64,000 nucleotides of DNA from Fulvivirga sp. M361. Lineage in GTDB: Bacteria; Bacteroidota; Bacteroidia; Cytophagales; Cyclobacteriaceae. The position numbers were made by a program, and so were the translations under genes. The stretch's first letter is position 1. Every line of letters starts with the position of its first letter. Positions 1 to 9,208 of the stretch are shown piece after piece. The notes below the pieces were generated by a model that was given only the letters and a program-made list of their open reading frames with translations, was not told the origin of the DNA and did no database searches. The stretch is from assembly GCF_007097395.1 (NCBI RefSeq), contig NZ_VKDC01000001.1, positions 7,501 through 71,500 on the forward strand, read 5' to 3'.

Positions 1-1593
1 AATATCATCATCAGAATCAAACGAGGCTTTGATACCACCTTTCTCAAGGAAAGCCCTTGAAAGCACTTCTTCTCTTAGCACCTGAAGAATTTCAGTTTTG
101 AAATTTTCAAGGTCAGAATCTTTATTGTGCACAACTTTATTTTTCAAATCCATCAACTGTTGATTGATGTCATCAAAGTACTTTTCCTTTTTGGCAGAAC
201 TCTCTAAACTCTCCAATGTTTTTTCCACCGTTGTTGTATAATCATATTCTTTATCCTGCAGCCAATCTTTAAATCCCTGATAGTCCTCTTCTGATAATTC
301 AAAGCCAGGTGTCTTTATTCTTTCCTTATTTTCATAATAAAATTTAGTGGAAAAGTTAAAAATATGGCCTTTGGAAATCAGGCTGATTGTAATAGGCGCA
401 ATATAATCACGCTTGACCACCAAATCCGGATCCAGACCTCCCCCATCATATACTGAACGCCCTCTCTTGGTTTTAAACTCCACCTTCAGAGAGTCAGGTA
501 CACGGTCTACACTGCCATCTTCGTTCCTATGGGCATAATCTAACGCCTGAATACATCTGCCACTGGGGATATAATATTTAGCGGTGGTCACCTTGAGCTG
601 AGAGTTATATGTGAGTGGCCTGGTAGTCTGCACAAGTCCTTTTCCAAAGGTACGTGACCCTATTAATACCCCTCGATCATAATCTTGTATCACTCCGGAT
701 ACGATCTCTGCAGCAGAGGCACTACCACCACTTATTAATACCACTAAAGGTATTTCTGTATCTACCGGATTATTTAAAGTCTTGTAAGTCTTGTTCCATT
801 CTACCACTTTACCCTTAGTAGAAACCACCTCTTTGTTTTTAGAAATAAATACGTTTGACACATTAACCGCCTCACTTAATAGTCCTCCCGGATTGTCCCT
901 TAAATCAAGCACGACAGATCCTGCATTTTCATTCTTTAGTTTTTTCAAAGCTTCCGCTACTTCTTTTCCGGCTCCCGGGGTAAAATCGTGTAATTTGATA
1001 TAGCCAATCTGATCATCTATCATTCCGGCATAAGAAACATTTCCTATAGTGATTTTTTCTCTGTTGAACTCAAAAGTAATCGGGTCTGCCTCTCCATATC
1101 TTCGTGCAATGATCTTTACCTTAGTCTTCGCCTGCCCCTTTAACAACGCACTAATCTGGGTAACTGATTTGCCTTTCACATCAACATTGTCAATGGATAT
1201 TAATTCATCTCCAATTTTAATACCTGCCTTATGCGCTGCAAATTTCTCGTAAGGCATAGTGACAACAATTTTTCCATTGATATTACCTATCAAAGCACCT
1301 ATACCTGCATACTGTCCGGTGGTAAGTGTCCGAAAGGATTCGATCTCTTCTTCAGGAATAAAGTTTGTATAAGGATCAAGCGACCCGAGCATAGCGTCAA
1401 TGCCAACACGGATAAGTTTATCCGGTTCAATCTCATCCACGTAATAGGCATTCACCTCCTTAAAAAGCGTGGCGAAGATGTCCAGATTCTTAGCTATCTC
1501 AAAATACCTTTCAGTGGGTGAAATAAAGGATAAAACAATACTGGCGAGAAATACAAACCCAATAGTGCGTATTAACCGTGATTTCATTTTCAT
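1..1593 (-). CDS. S41 family C-terminal processing peptidase (3' end outside window)
   Basis: Tail-specific serine protease of the CtpA/Prc family, acting in the periplasm. The frame is open from an ATG at 1593 to the window edge, so the C terminus is missing. An N-terminal hydrophobic segment (about residues 7-25) is followed by a PDZ region (about residues 85-170, with GIGALIG and AGIKIGDEL). The S41 core has LDLRDNPGGLL, the nucleophile Ser in SGGSASAAEI and the general-base Lys in GSRTFGKGLVQT. It starts 5 bp after the rnpA stop, so it is probably co-transcribed with rpmH and rnpA. The family call is firm; its substrates cannot be seen. Confidence 0.9.
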   Translation of the reverse strand, partial: MKMKSRLIRTIGFVFLASIVLSFISPTERYFEIAKNLDIFATLFKEVNAYYVDEIEPDKLIRVGIDAMLGSLDPYTNFIPEEEIESFRTLTTGQYAGIGALIGNINGKIVVTMPYEKFAAHKAGIKIGDELISIDNVDVKGKSVTQISALLKGQAKTKVKIIARRYGEADPITFEFNREKITIGNVSYAGMIDDQIGYIKLHDFTPGAGKEVAEALKKLKNENAGSVVLDLRDNPGGLLSEAVNVSNVFISKNKEVVSTKGKVVEWNKTYKTLNNPVDTEIPLVVLISGGSASAAEIVSGVIQDYDRGVLIGSRTFGKGLVQTTRPLTYNSQLKVTTAKYYIPSGRCIQALDYAHRNEDGSVDRVPDSLKVEFKTKRGRSVYDGGGLDPDLVVKRDYIAPITISLISKGHIFNFSTKFYYENKERIKTPGFELSEEDYQGFKDWLQDKEYDYTTTVEKTLESLESSAKKEKYFDDINQQLMDLKNKVVHNKDSDLENFKTEILQVLREEVLSRAFLEKGGIKASFDSDDDI

Positions 1594-1598
1594 ATCAC

Positions 1599-1979
1599 TC
1601 AATTCTTAACGGGTTTCCCGGCAAGACGTTTTAATGAGGCTAATATGCCTTTTTCGATGTCTTTATAGGAAAGAACCTTTTTAGCAGTATAAATATAAGC
1701 AATCAGCAGCTTATGACGAATTTCTAATTCATTCTTATTTAGGCGATAGGCCTCGCGTGTGCGTCTTTTGATCCTGTTTCGATCTACAGCTCTCTTAAAA
1801 AGACGCTTTGGTACTGAAATAAGTATCTGATGATAATCCGGATCAGCATTATACAAATCAGTACTGTCCAGGAAAAGAATTTTGAAAGGATATATATAAA
1901 AAGAGGAACCCTTTTGAAAGAGTTCCGTGATATGTTTCTTTTTATTGAGCCGCTCTACCTTTTTAAAGGTGTTTTTCAT
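1599..1979 (-). CDS. rnpA: ribonuclease P protein component
   Basis: Protein subunit of RNase P, which binds the RNA subunit and helps remove 5' leaders from pre-tRNAs. It has the characteristic basic motif (RAVDRNRIKRRTREAYR) and the N-terminal signature NTFKKVERLNKKKHI. I chose the ATG at 1979 (126 aa) because the longer frame to 1994 would need a TTG start and adds only five residues. It lies between rpmH and the S41 protease on the same strand; rpmH-rnpA linkage is very widely conserved. The product could also process the tRNA-like RNAs at 44.7-47.5 kb, but that is inference. Confidence 0.95.
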   Translation of the reverse strand: MKNTFKKVERLNKKKHITELFQKGSSFYIYPFKILFLDSTDLYNADPDYHQILISVPKRLFKRAVDRNRIKRRTREAYRLNKNELEIRHKLLIAYIYTAKKVLSYKDIEKGILASLKRLAGKPVKN

Positions 1980-2048
1980 ATTCGGATTTTTCAAACGGCT
2001 GCTATTTGAAAACCCGTTTTCCCTTGAGCGGGAAAAGCAACCGACGTA

Positions 2049-2204
2049 TTACTTATGTGTTTTCTCGTCAGAAACTGTAAGTTTTTTCCTGCCCTTTGCA
2101 CGCCTTCTGGCGATAACCGCTCTACCGCTAACAGATTCCATTCTGGATTTAAATCCGTGCTTGTTTTTTCTTTTTCTTTTCGAAGGTTGAAATGTTCTTT
2201 TCAT
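2049..2204 (-). CDS. rpmH: 50S ribosomal protein L34
   Basis: A 51-residue, very basic protein starting [21 protein letters not shown] and containing [16 protein letters not shown], the hallmark of bacterial L34, a structural protein of the large subunit. The stop codon is at 2049-2051 and the rnpA ATG lies 69 bp further downstream. A well-formed Bacteroidota promoter sits upstream (2264-2294). The small size and context match L34 in other bacteria, and nothing is unusual about the protein. Confidence 0.97.
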   Translation of the reverse strand: MKRTFQPSKRKRKNKHGFKSRMESVSGRAVIARRRAKGRKKLTVSDEKTHK

Positions 2205-2263
2205 GCTTATGTTTATTTAACCTTGCAGACAAGATTATTTTTCTCGAATCAATAAATGGGCTG

Positions 2264-2294
2264 CAAAGATAGGCAGCTTTTTATTATTTACAAA
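2264..2294 (-). promoter_or_regulatory. Bacteroidota-type -33/-7 promoter of rpmH-rnpA
   Basis: On the minus strand a TTTG at 2294-2291 is followed after exactly 19 bp by TATCTTTG at 2271-2264. This fits the TTTG-N19-TAnnTTTG pattern used by the primary sigma factor of this phylum. The leader to the rpmH ATG would be roughly 55 nt. Confidence 0.75.
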
Positions 2295-2326
2295 TGGTAC
2301 AACCATTTTAGTTTGACGCTTTGCCT

Positions 2327-4030
2327 ATGGATTACTCCATCTCATACACCAACCCTCTCAGTCATTTTTTGGAAATTAAACTTGTGATCCGCAAAATCAC
2401 ACGCCCTTTCATTGATGTACGGCTTCCGACCTGGAGGCCAGGAAGATACGAAGCAGCAAACTACGCTAAAAATATTCAACAAATCACTGCTCATTGTGGT
2501 GATGAGGCTATTGCTATACATAAAATTGCACCTGCACACTGGAGAATACTGTGTGGTCAAATGAATGAAGTCAGCATCCGGTATTTATATTATGCCGATC
2601 AAATGGATGCCGGCGCTTCTGTTTTAAGCACCGAATTAGTCTACATTAATTTTGTTAACTGCATGCTATACGTAGAAGACAGAATGGACGAACCATGCCG
2701 TGTAAAACTTGATATCCCAACTTCCTACGACATTGCCTGTGGTTTACCTTTCTCCGACCATTATCTCTTTGCCCCGAACTACTATACGTTGGCAGATAGC
2801 CCGTTAATGGCATGTAATAAGCTTGAAAAATATGAATATACAATAGGGAAAATCTCTTTTTACCTCTGGTTAAATGGCAAACACACACTTGATATAGAAG
2901 GTGTTTTAGCTGATTTTAAAAGATTCAGCCAGGCCCAAATAGACATGGTGGGTGAATTTCCTGAGAAGGATTATCATTTTTTATTTCACTTGCTTCCCTA
3001 TAAGTTTTATCATGGTGTAGAACATGGTAATTCTACAGTGATCACCATCGGTCCGGGAAAAGAGCTTAATAAAGCCGAATTGTATAACGAGTTTATCGGG
3101 GTGAGTTCACATGAACTTTTTCACGCCTGGAATATCATTAAGATCAGACCCAAAGAAATGATGCCTTATGACTTCAGTAGGCCACCTGTTTTTCCTACCG
3201 GTTTCGTCGCTGAGGGTTTTACGACTTACTACGGCGATCTTTTTCTTAAAAAAAGTGGTGTATTTTCCTGGAAGCAATACAAACACGAGTTAGAGAAATT
3301 GTTTACCCGTCACTTTTTAAACTTTGGGCGCTTGAATAATTCGGTGATTGACTCTTCTCTCGACCTGTGGATTGATGGATACCAACCAGGCGCTCCGCAC
3401 AAAAAAAGCTCTATTTACGTAGAAGGGGCTGTAATGGCCTTACTTTTTGACCTTCATGCCCGTTATAGTTCAGGTAATAAACACTCTCTGGATGATGTGA
3501 TAAAGTTACTTTGGGAGCGTTTTGGAAAAACAGGGAAAGGGTATACGATCGATGATATTGAGAAAGTGTGCAGCGAAGTATCGCCAGCTTCAACGAAGCT
3601 TTTATTTAATAATTATATCAAGGGTATAACTGATACTCAATTGCTTTTAGAAGAGCTTCTGGCTGAATTTGGAATAGCGCTATCATTTAAAGACAGAGAA
3701 AAACCATTTGAAAGTATGCTCGGAGTTAAGCTAACAGAAGTGGCTGATGGCCATAAAGTGGTACTTATGGAACCTGGAGCTCCTGGTGAACAACATTTTT
3801 CTTATAATGACATAATCATACGCGCAGATGATTATCCGATAAAAGAATGGCTTGAGGGTTCAAGCCATAAGGAGACTGTACGTATTGAATTGAAAAGAAA
3901 AACTGTACATTATTCGTTGACTGTGCCACTGAACGAAACATGGTCCTATCTTAAACTGCCAGTAGTCAATAAAATTGAGGCACCTTCTCCCGAACAGGAA
4001 AAAGCTCAAAAACTATGGATGGGTGAATGA
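2327..4030 (+). CDS. M61 family metallopeptidase with C-terminal PDZ domain
   Basis: Zinc aminopeptidase of the glycyl-aminopeptidase (M61) family. The N-terminal beta-rich region (residues about 1-170) is followed by the catalytic helix with HELFH (His262, Glu263, His266) inside GVSSHELFHAWNIIKIRP, and by FVAEGFTTYYGD, which should supply the third ligand region. The C-terminal part (about 445-535) reads as a PDZ domain. I see no signal peptide, so the enzyme is probably cytoplasmic. The ATG at 2327 is preferred over an in-frame TTG at 2321. It is divergent from rpmH with a short shared intergenic region. Confidence 0.9.
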   Translation: MDYSISYTNPLSHFLEIKLVIRKITRPFIDVRLPTWRPGRYEAANYAKNIQQITAHCGDEAIAIHKIAPAHWRILCGQMNEVSIRYLYYADQMDAGASVLSTELVYINFVNCMLYVEDRMDEPCRVKLDIPTSYDIACGLPFSDHYLFAPNYYTLADSPLMACNKLEKYEYTIGKISFYLWLNGKHTLDIEGVLADFKRFSQAQIDMVGEFPEKDYHFLFHLLPYKFYHGVEHGNSTVITIGPGKELNKAELYNEFIGVSSHELFHAWNIIKIRPKEMMPYDFSRPPVFPTGFVAEGFTTYYGDLFLKKSGVFSWKQYKHELEKLFTRHFLNFGRLNNSVIDSSLDLWIDGYQPGAPHKKSSIYVEGAVMALLFDLHARYSSGNKHSLDDVIKLLWERFGKTGKGYTIDDIEKVCSEVSPASTKLLFNNYIKGITDTQLLLEELLAEFGIALSFKDREKPFESMLGVKLTEVADGHKVVLMEPGAPGEQHFSYNDIIIRADDYPIKEWLEGSSHKETVRIELKRKTVHYSLTVPLNETWSYLKLPVVNKIEAPSPEQEKAQKLWMGE

Positions 4031-4042
4031 ATTAGGGTTTCA

Positions 4043-4316
4043 CTGAAAATTCATTTTGATCTCTTCGGGGAAGCGCATAGTGCGAAGAGCCTGGAGCATA
4101 ACATGTGATGAGGCTGGATGCTGGTAAATGAGGTAAAAGCCGGTTAGACAGGAATGTGCATCAAAGGGGGATGAAAACTCGGACTAAAACCCTTGAAATT
4201 TTGCACTTAACATTCATTCTGAGATTTGTATCACCCTCACTATCGAATATACCTTGTTTATTCAAATTGGACGTTTTTCCTGCCAATTTAATTTTCAGAG
4301 AAGGGCTGAATTAATG
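4043..4316. repeat. dispersed imperfect repeat, copy 1
   Basis: This noncoding stretch shares a series of collinear blocks with 15850-16180: CATTTTGATCTYTTYGGG, GCTGGTAAATGAGG, GGGATGAAAAC, ACTAAAACC, TTCTGARATTTGTA and TTTTCARAGAAGG. Copy 2 carries about 55 extra bases in the middle. No transposase or convincing reading frame runs through both copies. It lies between the convergent M61 and caspase-like genes and just touches the caspase gene's 3' end. A decayed mobile element, or a conserved structured or regulatory element, is possible. Confidence 0.55.
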
Positions 4317-5777
4317 AGATGGAACAAAATAAAATTCTCCTTTAAGAGAGGTTGATTCCCAGGGTACTTGTGATTTATTAGACTTTTCCTCCACTTCCGA
4401 CCGAACCCTTTTAAACATTTGTTCTATTGTTAACCCAGGTGATTTCATGTATTTGAGAAGGGCAGCAGTATATAGCCCATTACTACCTTGACCATCAGAT
4501 GCCGTGGTACCAGGTGAAGTAGCATAAGCGATCAGTGAACCTGTGGGAGCATTCATAAAGGCCAGACCATTGCCGTTAGCGGACCTTCGCCAGCTTCTTT
4601 CAAAAGGATTATTACGGCAAGCGTCAAGTACTACTATATTCACCTTACTTTCAGCATAGTCCATAAAGGCTAGTACCCGGTCAGCGGCAATACAGTCGTA
4701 TTCTACCTGTTGTTCGTTTTGCAAATCTGCTTCTACCGGAATCATGTAATTTCGGCCTTTTGACTGGATGCCATGACCTGCATAGTAAAATAATCCAACC
4801 TCAGATGATCTGAGTTTCTTTCCAAAGTCATCAATGGCTCTTTTCATATCTGCCTGGCCAAGGTCATAATGCGTGTACACTTCAAAACCTAATTGCTTAA
4901 GTGTCAATCCTATTGCTTTGGCATCATTGACAGGGTTTTTCAATGAACCTCCATTCTTATAATTCGAATTACCTATAACCAGCGCTACTTTTTTAGTGTA
5001 TGCCACATTCGGAACACTATTTTGGGGCACTGTTTTAATCGAAGTGGTAGATGACGCTTTGTCACCGGAATTTCGTATCGTATTACTAGCAGTATGAGAT
5101 GGAGGTTCCTGGGACAAAACCTTTTCCAGGTTTATAGTACTTACTGAGGCTTGTATCTCAACACCGTTAGTATATATTAATTCCAGGCTGTGGGGAAATA
5201 AAAAACCCTGGTAGTTTCTATAATCACTGAAGTTCGTATAGCTGCCATCGGCCATCATTTCCTGCGCTAAAAGACCCGTAGTAACATTATAATAAACATA
5301 AGATGACACACCATTAGGTAAAACTTTTTCTATCTGGTGGTAATACTGATAATCGTATGGGTTTTGAATTTGACCTATATAGTTCATTTGTATGCCATGC
5401 TCTTTGTAATATAGCTCCAGTAAGAATAAGTTAGCATATTTATTCGTTTCCAGTTCCTCATATGTCATGGGAGTATTTGTACCCATCGCACTGTTAAACC
5501 CTTGACGTCCGTCAAATTCTGAACGCGCTATTTCTTGATTATTCGAATAGATGGCCAGCTTAGAAAGGTTTGGATAAGCTGTTTCATACTGCATCTGTAT
5601 GGGTGTCCCGGAAGAGTAACCGTTTAATACGTACGACAATTTGCGTAATTGTCTTAATTGTGACTTACCTCCTATTTTCTCAAGGTAGTTATCAATAACA
5701 TCGTCAGCGGTTACCTGAGCTGACACCGTAAAGGCGACTATCAATAAGACGATCGTACCGGGAATAAACTTTCGCAT
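4311..5777 (-). CDS. secreted caspase-like (C14) peptidase with N-terminal LolA-like domain
   Basis: 488-residue exported protein. A signal peptide (MRKFIPGTIVLLIVAFTVSAQ) precedes a LolA/outer-membrane-lipoprotein-sorting-like domain (DDVIDNYLEKIGGKSQLRQL, to about residue 210), a Ser/Thr-rich linker, and a C-terminal caspase-fold domain. The caspase part shows KKVALVIGNSNYKN, the catalytic His in YYAGHG (about His335) and the catalytic Cys in LDACRNNPFE (about Cys387), so it should be active. The ATG at 5777 gives a proper signal peptide; the longer frame to 5789 begins with TTG. Bacterial caspase-like proteins often cleave after Arg/Lys, but the target here is unknown. The 3' end abuts the dispersed repeat. 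Confidence 0.85.
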   Translation of the reverse strand: MRKFIPGTIVLLIVAFTVSAQVTADDVIDNYLEKIGGKSQLRQLRKLSYVLNGYSSGTPIQMQYETAYPNLSKLAIYSNNQEIARSEFDGRQGFNSAMGTNTPMTYEELETNKYANLFLLELYYKEHGIQMNYIGQIQNPYDYQYYHQIEKVLPNGVSSYVYYNVTTGLLAQEMMADGSYTNFSDYRNYQGFLFPHSLELIYTNGVEIQASVSTINLEKVLSQEPPSHTASNTIRNSGDKASSTTSIKTVPQNSVPNVAYTKKVALVIGNSNYKNGGSLKNPVNDAKAIGLTLKQLGFEVYTHYDLGQADMKRAIDDFGKKLRSSEVGLFYYAGHGIQSKGRNYMIPVEADLQNEQQVEYDCIAADRVLAFMDYAESKVNIVVLDACRNNPFERSWRRSANGNGLAFMNAPTGSLIAYATSPGTTASDGQGSNGLYTAALLKYMKSPGLTIEQMFKRVRSEVEEKSNKSQVPWESTSLKGEFYFVPSH

Positions 5778-5820
5778 ATTGATAGTCAAGTTATAAAATT
5801 ATGCTTAAAGAACCTGATTG

Positions 5821-6822
5821 TCAGTTCTCAAAGAGGTGATTCATGATCTCTTTTGTTTGGTGCCATTCCAGGCGCGGACCAAATTGTGACACCACTTTTG
5901 AGGATGCCAGACTAGCAATTTTCCCGGCTTCTGCCAAACTGTGTCCATGGGTAATTCCAAATAAAAATGCTCCGGCAAACATGTCTCCGGCACCATTCGT
6001 ATCGATGGCATCCACTTTATACGATTCAATGTCAATGAACGTATCTCCATCGTAAATTGTAGCACCATTCTCTCCCAGGGTTATGGCAAACCTGCGTGCC
6101 ACGTTTTTAAGCGCTTCCCTGGCTTCAATTAAGGAACTGGTATCTGTAAAAAGCATAGCTTCTTCTTCGTTGCAAAAAAGCATATCCACACTTGTTCCTA
6201 TCACTTCTTCCATTTCCGCTTTGAAATATTTGACCATACTTGGATCGGAAAAAGTCAAAGCTACCTTAACACCATTCTCTTCCGCCAGTTCTTTGGCATA
6301 CTTCATGGCTTTACGCCCCTGTTCGGAAGTAACCAAATACCCCTCAATATAGAGATAATTGGCATCTTTCAATGCTACCTGATCTATTTGCTCTGTGGAA
6401 AAAGTAGACGTAATGCCTAAAAATGTATTCATTGTCCGGTTTGCATCCGGAGTGGTCATTACCAGGCATTTCCCTGTAATGCCATTCGGGCTTGTCTCAT
6501 CGGTTAAGTTGGTATCTACACCGTTTTCCTTTAAATCGCTTAGATAGAATTTGCCCATGTCGTCATTAGCTACCTTACAAGAGTAGAAGGATTTACCACC
6601 GAACTGACTGACGGCTATGATTGAATTGGCTGCTGATCCTCCGCACTTCATATTACTGCTGGATAGATTAATCGCCTCCACAAGTTCATGCTGCCTGTCT
6701 TCTTCTACCAGCGTCATTAATCCTTTTTCTACTTTATATTTTACCAAAAATGCATCATCCACCTCTGTGACAATGTCTACCAGCGCGTTACCAATGCCGT
6801 ATACGTCGTATTTCTTTTTCAT
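5821..6822 (-). CDS. PfkB family carbohydrate/nucleoside kinase (adenosine kinase-like)
   Basis: 333-residue ribokinase-fold kinase. The N-terminal YGIGNALVDIV and the glycine-rich KCGGSAANSI region bind substrate, and the C-terminal DTNGAGDMFAGAFLFG motif carries the catalytic Asp and anion hole. Overall length and the GNALVDI start resemble the adenosine-kinase branch that is widespread in Bacteroidota, so nucleoside phosphorylation is the likeliest reaction. Exact substrate is inferred only. It lies upstream of the caspase-like gene in the same direction (about 40 bp apart), and the two may be co-transcribed. Confidence 0.85.
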   Translation of the reverse strand: MKKKYDVYGIGNALVDIVTEVDDAFLVKYKVEKGLMTLVEEDRQHELVEAINLSSSNMKCGGSAANSIIAVSQFGGKSFYSCKVANDDMGKFYLSDLKENGVDTNLTDETSPNGITGKCLVMTTPDANRTMNTFLGITSTFSTEQIDQVALKDANYLYIEGYLVTSEQGRKAMKYAKELAEENGVKVALTFSDPSMVKYFKAEMEEVIGTSVDMLFCNEEEAMLFTDTSSLIEAREALKNVARRFAITLGENGATIYDGDTFIDIESYKVDAIDTNGAGDMFAGAFLFGITHGHSLAEAGKIASLASSKVVSQFGPRLEWHQTKEIMNHLFEN

Positions 6823-6885
6823 TTTTTCAGTTTGAACCAGCTGCTAAATTAACAGGGTGTATGTAGAATAAAAAATGGAAAGGTC

Positions 6886-7809
6886 TTATTCTGTTTTAGG
6901 TGATATCAATCCAAGCCCTGCAGCCCGGTTAGGGTAATCGGTAATAATGCCGTCTACTTTCCAGGATAGTAATTTTTTCATGGTAGTAGTATCATTGACG
7001 GTCCAGGGAATTACTTTTATACCCTGCCCATGTAAACCGGCTATCTTCTTTTTTGACATCAGCCTGTAATTAGGACTATAAATAGCTGGTTTGATCCCTA
7101 AATTGGCCAGGTTGGTGGCTACGGATTTGGTATTTTCTACCAAAGCTGCGAGTCTGACATCAGGATATCTGTTATTCCAGTAACGTAATATTCTAAAATC
7201 AAAACTTTGCATCACTACTCTTTCCCAGGGCAGGTATTCGTCAATGAGTTTATAAACTATGTCTGAAAATTCACCTGGTGCAGGATGAAATTTGTTGTCA
7301 CCTGAAGGACTGCTTTTGATCTCAATGTTATAATCTACTTCGTAACGCGTATAGCTTTTAATGTGTTTTTCAACTGACTTGATGACATCGCTCAACAGGG
7401 GCTTTGATACTTTCACTTTTTCCTGTTGCGGAAACCTGGAATGAGTTTTTGATCCGCAGTCATACTTTTTTACCTGATCGTATGTCATATGATAAATGTT
7501 CATTTCATTTTTATCATGGCTTAGAGGCTCACCACTGTTGCCCTGGCATATTTCTGATGAGATCCAGGGTTCATGTGAAACTACTACCTTCTTATCCGCA
7601 GTGATGACTACATCAAGCTCCAGGGTAGTCACCCCCTGTTCCAGCGCATAAATAAAGGCGGGTATGGTATTCTCAGGCATAATGCCTCTTGCACCTCTAT
7701 GCCCCTGAATATCTATTTGTTGGGCCGTTGTTTGCATTGAAAAGAGTAGTACAACTGAAATTAAAAAAAAACCATTTTTCTGTTTTAAACCTTTTATACA
7801 CATCATCAT
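6886..7809 (-). CDS. glycerophosphodiester phosphodiesterase, exported
   Basis: 307-residue GDPD-family enzyme that hydrolyses glycerophosphodiesters to glycerol-3-phosphate and an alcohol. After a signal peptide ending ...MQTTAQQ it has the diagnostic HRGARGIMPENTIPAF (catalytic His and metal-binding Glu) and LELDVVITADKKVVVSHEP (acidic ligand and second catalytic His). A C-terminal VIPWTVND and DGIITDYP complete the TIM barrel. Length and insert resemble periplasmic GlpQ-type enzymes. Three consecutive ATG codons open the frame; the first is used here. It is divergent from the DUF6515-like gene. Confidence 0.9.
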   Translation of the reverse strand: MMMCIKGLKQKNGFFLISVVLLFSMQTTAQQIDIQGHRGARGIMPENTIPAFIYALEQGVTTLELDVVITADKKVVVSHEPWISSEICQGNSGEPLSHDKNEMNIYHMTYDQVKKYDCGSKTHSRFPQQEKVKVSKPLLSDVIKSVEKHIKSYTRYEVDYNIEIKSSPSGDNKFHPAPGEFSDIVYKLIDEYLPWERVVMQSFDFRILRYWNNRYPDVRLAALVENTKSVATNLANLGIKPAIYSPNYRLMSKKKIAGLHGQGIKVIPWTVNDTTTMKKLLSWKVDGIITDYPNRAAGLGLISPKTE

Positions 7810-7853
7810 CTAAGCTACATATTATCAACAATAAAGATTGGAGGAACGATATT

Positions 7854-8474
7854 ATGAAAAAATTATTTTTAACAATTGCACTGCTGATAGCAGTTTTTTT
7901 TGCACCGCAAGTAGTATTGGAGGCAAATGCACAAACGTCCCGGGACGTTGTGGTCGTTAAAAAAAGAAATGGCCAGCAGAGAAGAACCGTAAGAAGAAGA
8001 ACCAGGCGAAAGGTAAGACGTAGAGTAACACGGCGAGCACATTACGCTTATCGACACTTACCAAGGTATCGTGCCGTTGTTAAAGTAGCACCAAAAGGTG
8101 CTGTAGTAGTTAAAAGAAACAATGTAGTCTATCGCTATCATGACGGTTTATTTTACACTTCCAATAAAAGCGGTTTTATCGTAACCCGGCCCGTAGTAGG
8201 TATAAGAGTACGTATATTACCGGCAGCACACCATAGAATGGTAATCGCTAATAATACCTATTATTACTATTATGGTACTTTCTATATACAAAAAGAAAAT
8301 GAATATGAAGTTACCAGCGCTCCGGAAGGTGCTGTGGTAGATGCTTTACCTGACGGGTATGAAGTAAAGAATGTAGATAACACCGAATATTATGTGCTTG
8401 ACGGAGTGTATTATCAAGAGGTAGAGACCGATGAGGTCGAATCCGGAGTGGGGTATGAGGTGGTGAGTATCTAA
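7854..8474 (+). CDS. DUF6515-like exported basic/tyrosine-rich protein
   Basis: 206-residue exported protein of unknown function. The ATG at 7854 has a good ribosome-binding site (GGAGG at 7840-7844) and is followed by a signal peptide (MKKLFLTIALLIAVFFAPQ). The mature N terminus is extremely arginine-rich (RRTVRRRTRRKVRRRVTRR, about residues 44-62), followed by short repeats rich in Tyr, Val and Gly around GAVVVKRNNVVYRYHDGLFY, typical of DUF6515-type envelope proteins. It is single-gene, ended by the hairpin at 8496-8525. Confidence 0.75.
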   Translation: MKKLFLTIALLIAVFFAPQVVLEANAQTSRDVVVVKKRNGQQRRTVRRRTRRKVRRRVTRRAHYAYRHLPRYRAVVKVAPKGAVVVKRNNVVYRYHDGLFYTSNKSGFIVTRPVVGIRVRILPAAHHRMVIANNTYYYYYGTFYIQKENEYEVTSAPEGAVVDALPDGYEVKNVDNTEYYVLDGVYYQEVETDEVESGVGYEVVSI

Positions 8475-8495
8475 TGTATTAAACCAGTAAAAGGC

Positions 8496-8525
8496 AAAAA
8501 GCAACACCGCGATGTTGCTTTTTTT
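8496..8525. terminator. bidirectional intrinsic terminator between DUF6515-like gene and tRNA-Val
   Basis: AAAAA-GCAACA, a 6-nt loop, then TGTTGC followed by eight T residues. Because the stem is flanked by A residues on the left and T residues on the right, it can serve both the plus-strand gene and the minus-strand tRNA. The T-run runs into the encoded CCA of the tRNA. Confidence 0.8.
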
Positions 8526-8603
8526 TGGTGGGAAGTACTGGACTCGAACCAGCGACCCCCGCCCTGTCAAGGCGGTGCTCTGAACCAACTGAGCTAACTT
8601 CCC
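8526..8603 (-). tRNA. tRNA-Val(GAC)
   Basis: Complete cloverleaf on the minus strand: acceptor GGGAAGT/ACTTCCC, D arm TAGCTCAGTTGGTTCAGAGC, anticodon stem CCGCC/GGCGG with loop TTGACAG (anticodon GAC, reads GUC/GUU), T arm GCTGG-TTCGAGT-CCAGT, discriminator A and genomically encoded CCA. Its anticodon loop shares ten consecutive bases with the payload of RNA-array unit 1. Confidence 0.95.
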
Positions 8604-8642
8604 ATTCATTACTCACGCGAGCAAACTCGTGAAAGCCGGGCG

Positions 8643-8673
8643 CAAAGGTAAGTTTATTCGTGAACACAGTCAA
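8643..8673 (-). promoter_or_regulatory. -33/-7 promoter of tRNA-Val
   Basis: On the minus strand TTGA at 8673-8670 is followed after 19 bp by TACCTTTG at 8650-8643, a strong match to the Bacteroidota promoter pattern. The leader to the mature tRNA 5' end is about 35-40 nt. Confidence 0.75.
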
Positions 8674-8775
8674 CTATCCGACCTATACTATTTTAGCCCT
8701 GTAAACAGGTGCTCTTTGATAGCTGCCAACACGAATTACAGGTCCGTTTATCTTATTCATTTGAATAATTCCTGC

Positions 8776-9057
8776 CTAGTCCGAAGGATCACTTTTACCA
8801 AAACGAGACCTTTCATCTGTTTTATTCAAATGATCGGGCTGCTCAATGTCCGTGCGTATTTTCCAGAAAAGGGGTCTCAAAAAAGAGAATACTTCAATCC
8901 AGTAAAGTGCCTTAGCTTGTACTACTCCATGGTTCTTCACATTGTTATAGTAATCTTCTTTGAGGTCATCTTTAATCTCCGAAATCCAATCCGGAGTGCA
9001 TATTGCCCGTAAGAATCTATCGGCTAGCTGTGGGGGGTTGGGGATATGATCTTTCAT
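8776..9057 (-). pseudogene. orphan permease-prefix domain fragment of an ABC (FtsX-like) permease
   Basis: A 93-codon frame starting MKDHIPNPPQLADRFLRAIC and continuing through ISEIKDDLKEDYYNNV and YWIEVFSFLRPLFWKIR. This is the cytoplasmic prefix domain found at the N terminus of PadR-linked MacB/FtsX-type permeases in Bacteroidota. The roughly 700 residues of transmembrane and periplasmic permease that should follow are absent, and the last 25 residues do not look like permease. I therefore read it as a truncated gene. The orphan PadR regulator at 16251-16580 is the type that normally partners such permeases. Confidence 0.55.
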
Positions 9058-9208
9058 TCCACCTATTTGTTATCTGTGAGTTAAAAGTTACCTGAGAGAA
9101 CGATCCATTTTTAAAAAACAGAAAAATGCAAATGCCTATTCTGTTCAATGAACTTCAGATAATATTCATTTTAGGTGATGGGTCAAAGTAAAAGTGTTAC
9201 CATAGAAC

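Noticed and set aside
2321-2326. TTG start for the M61 peptidase
   Set aside because: An ATG two codons downstream gives a natural N terminus; the same reasoning moved the starts of rnpA, the caspase-like gene and padR to the first ATG.
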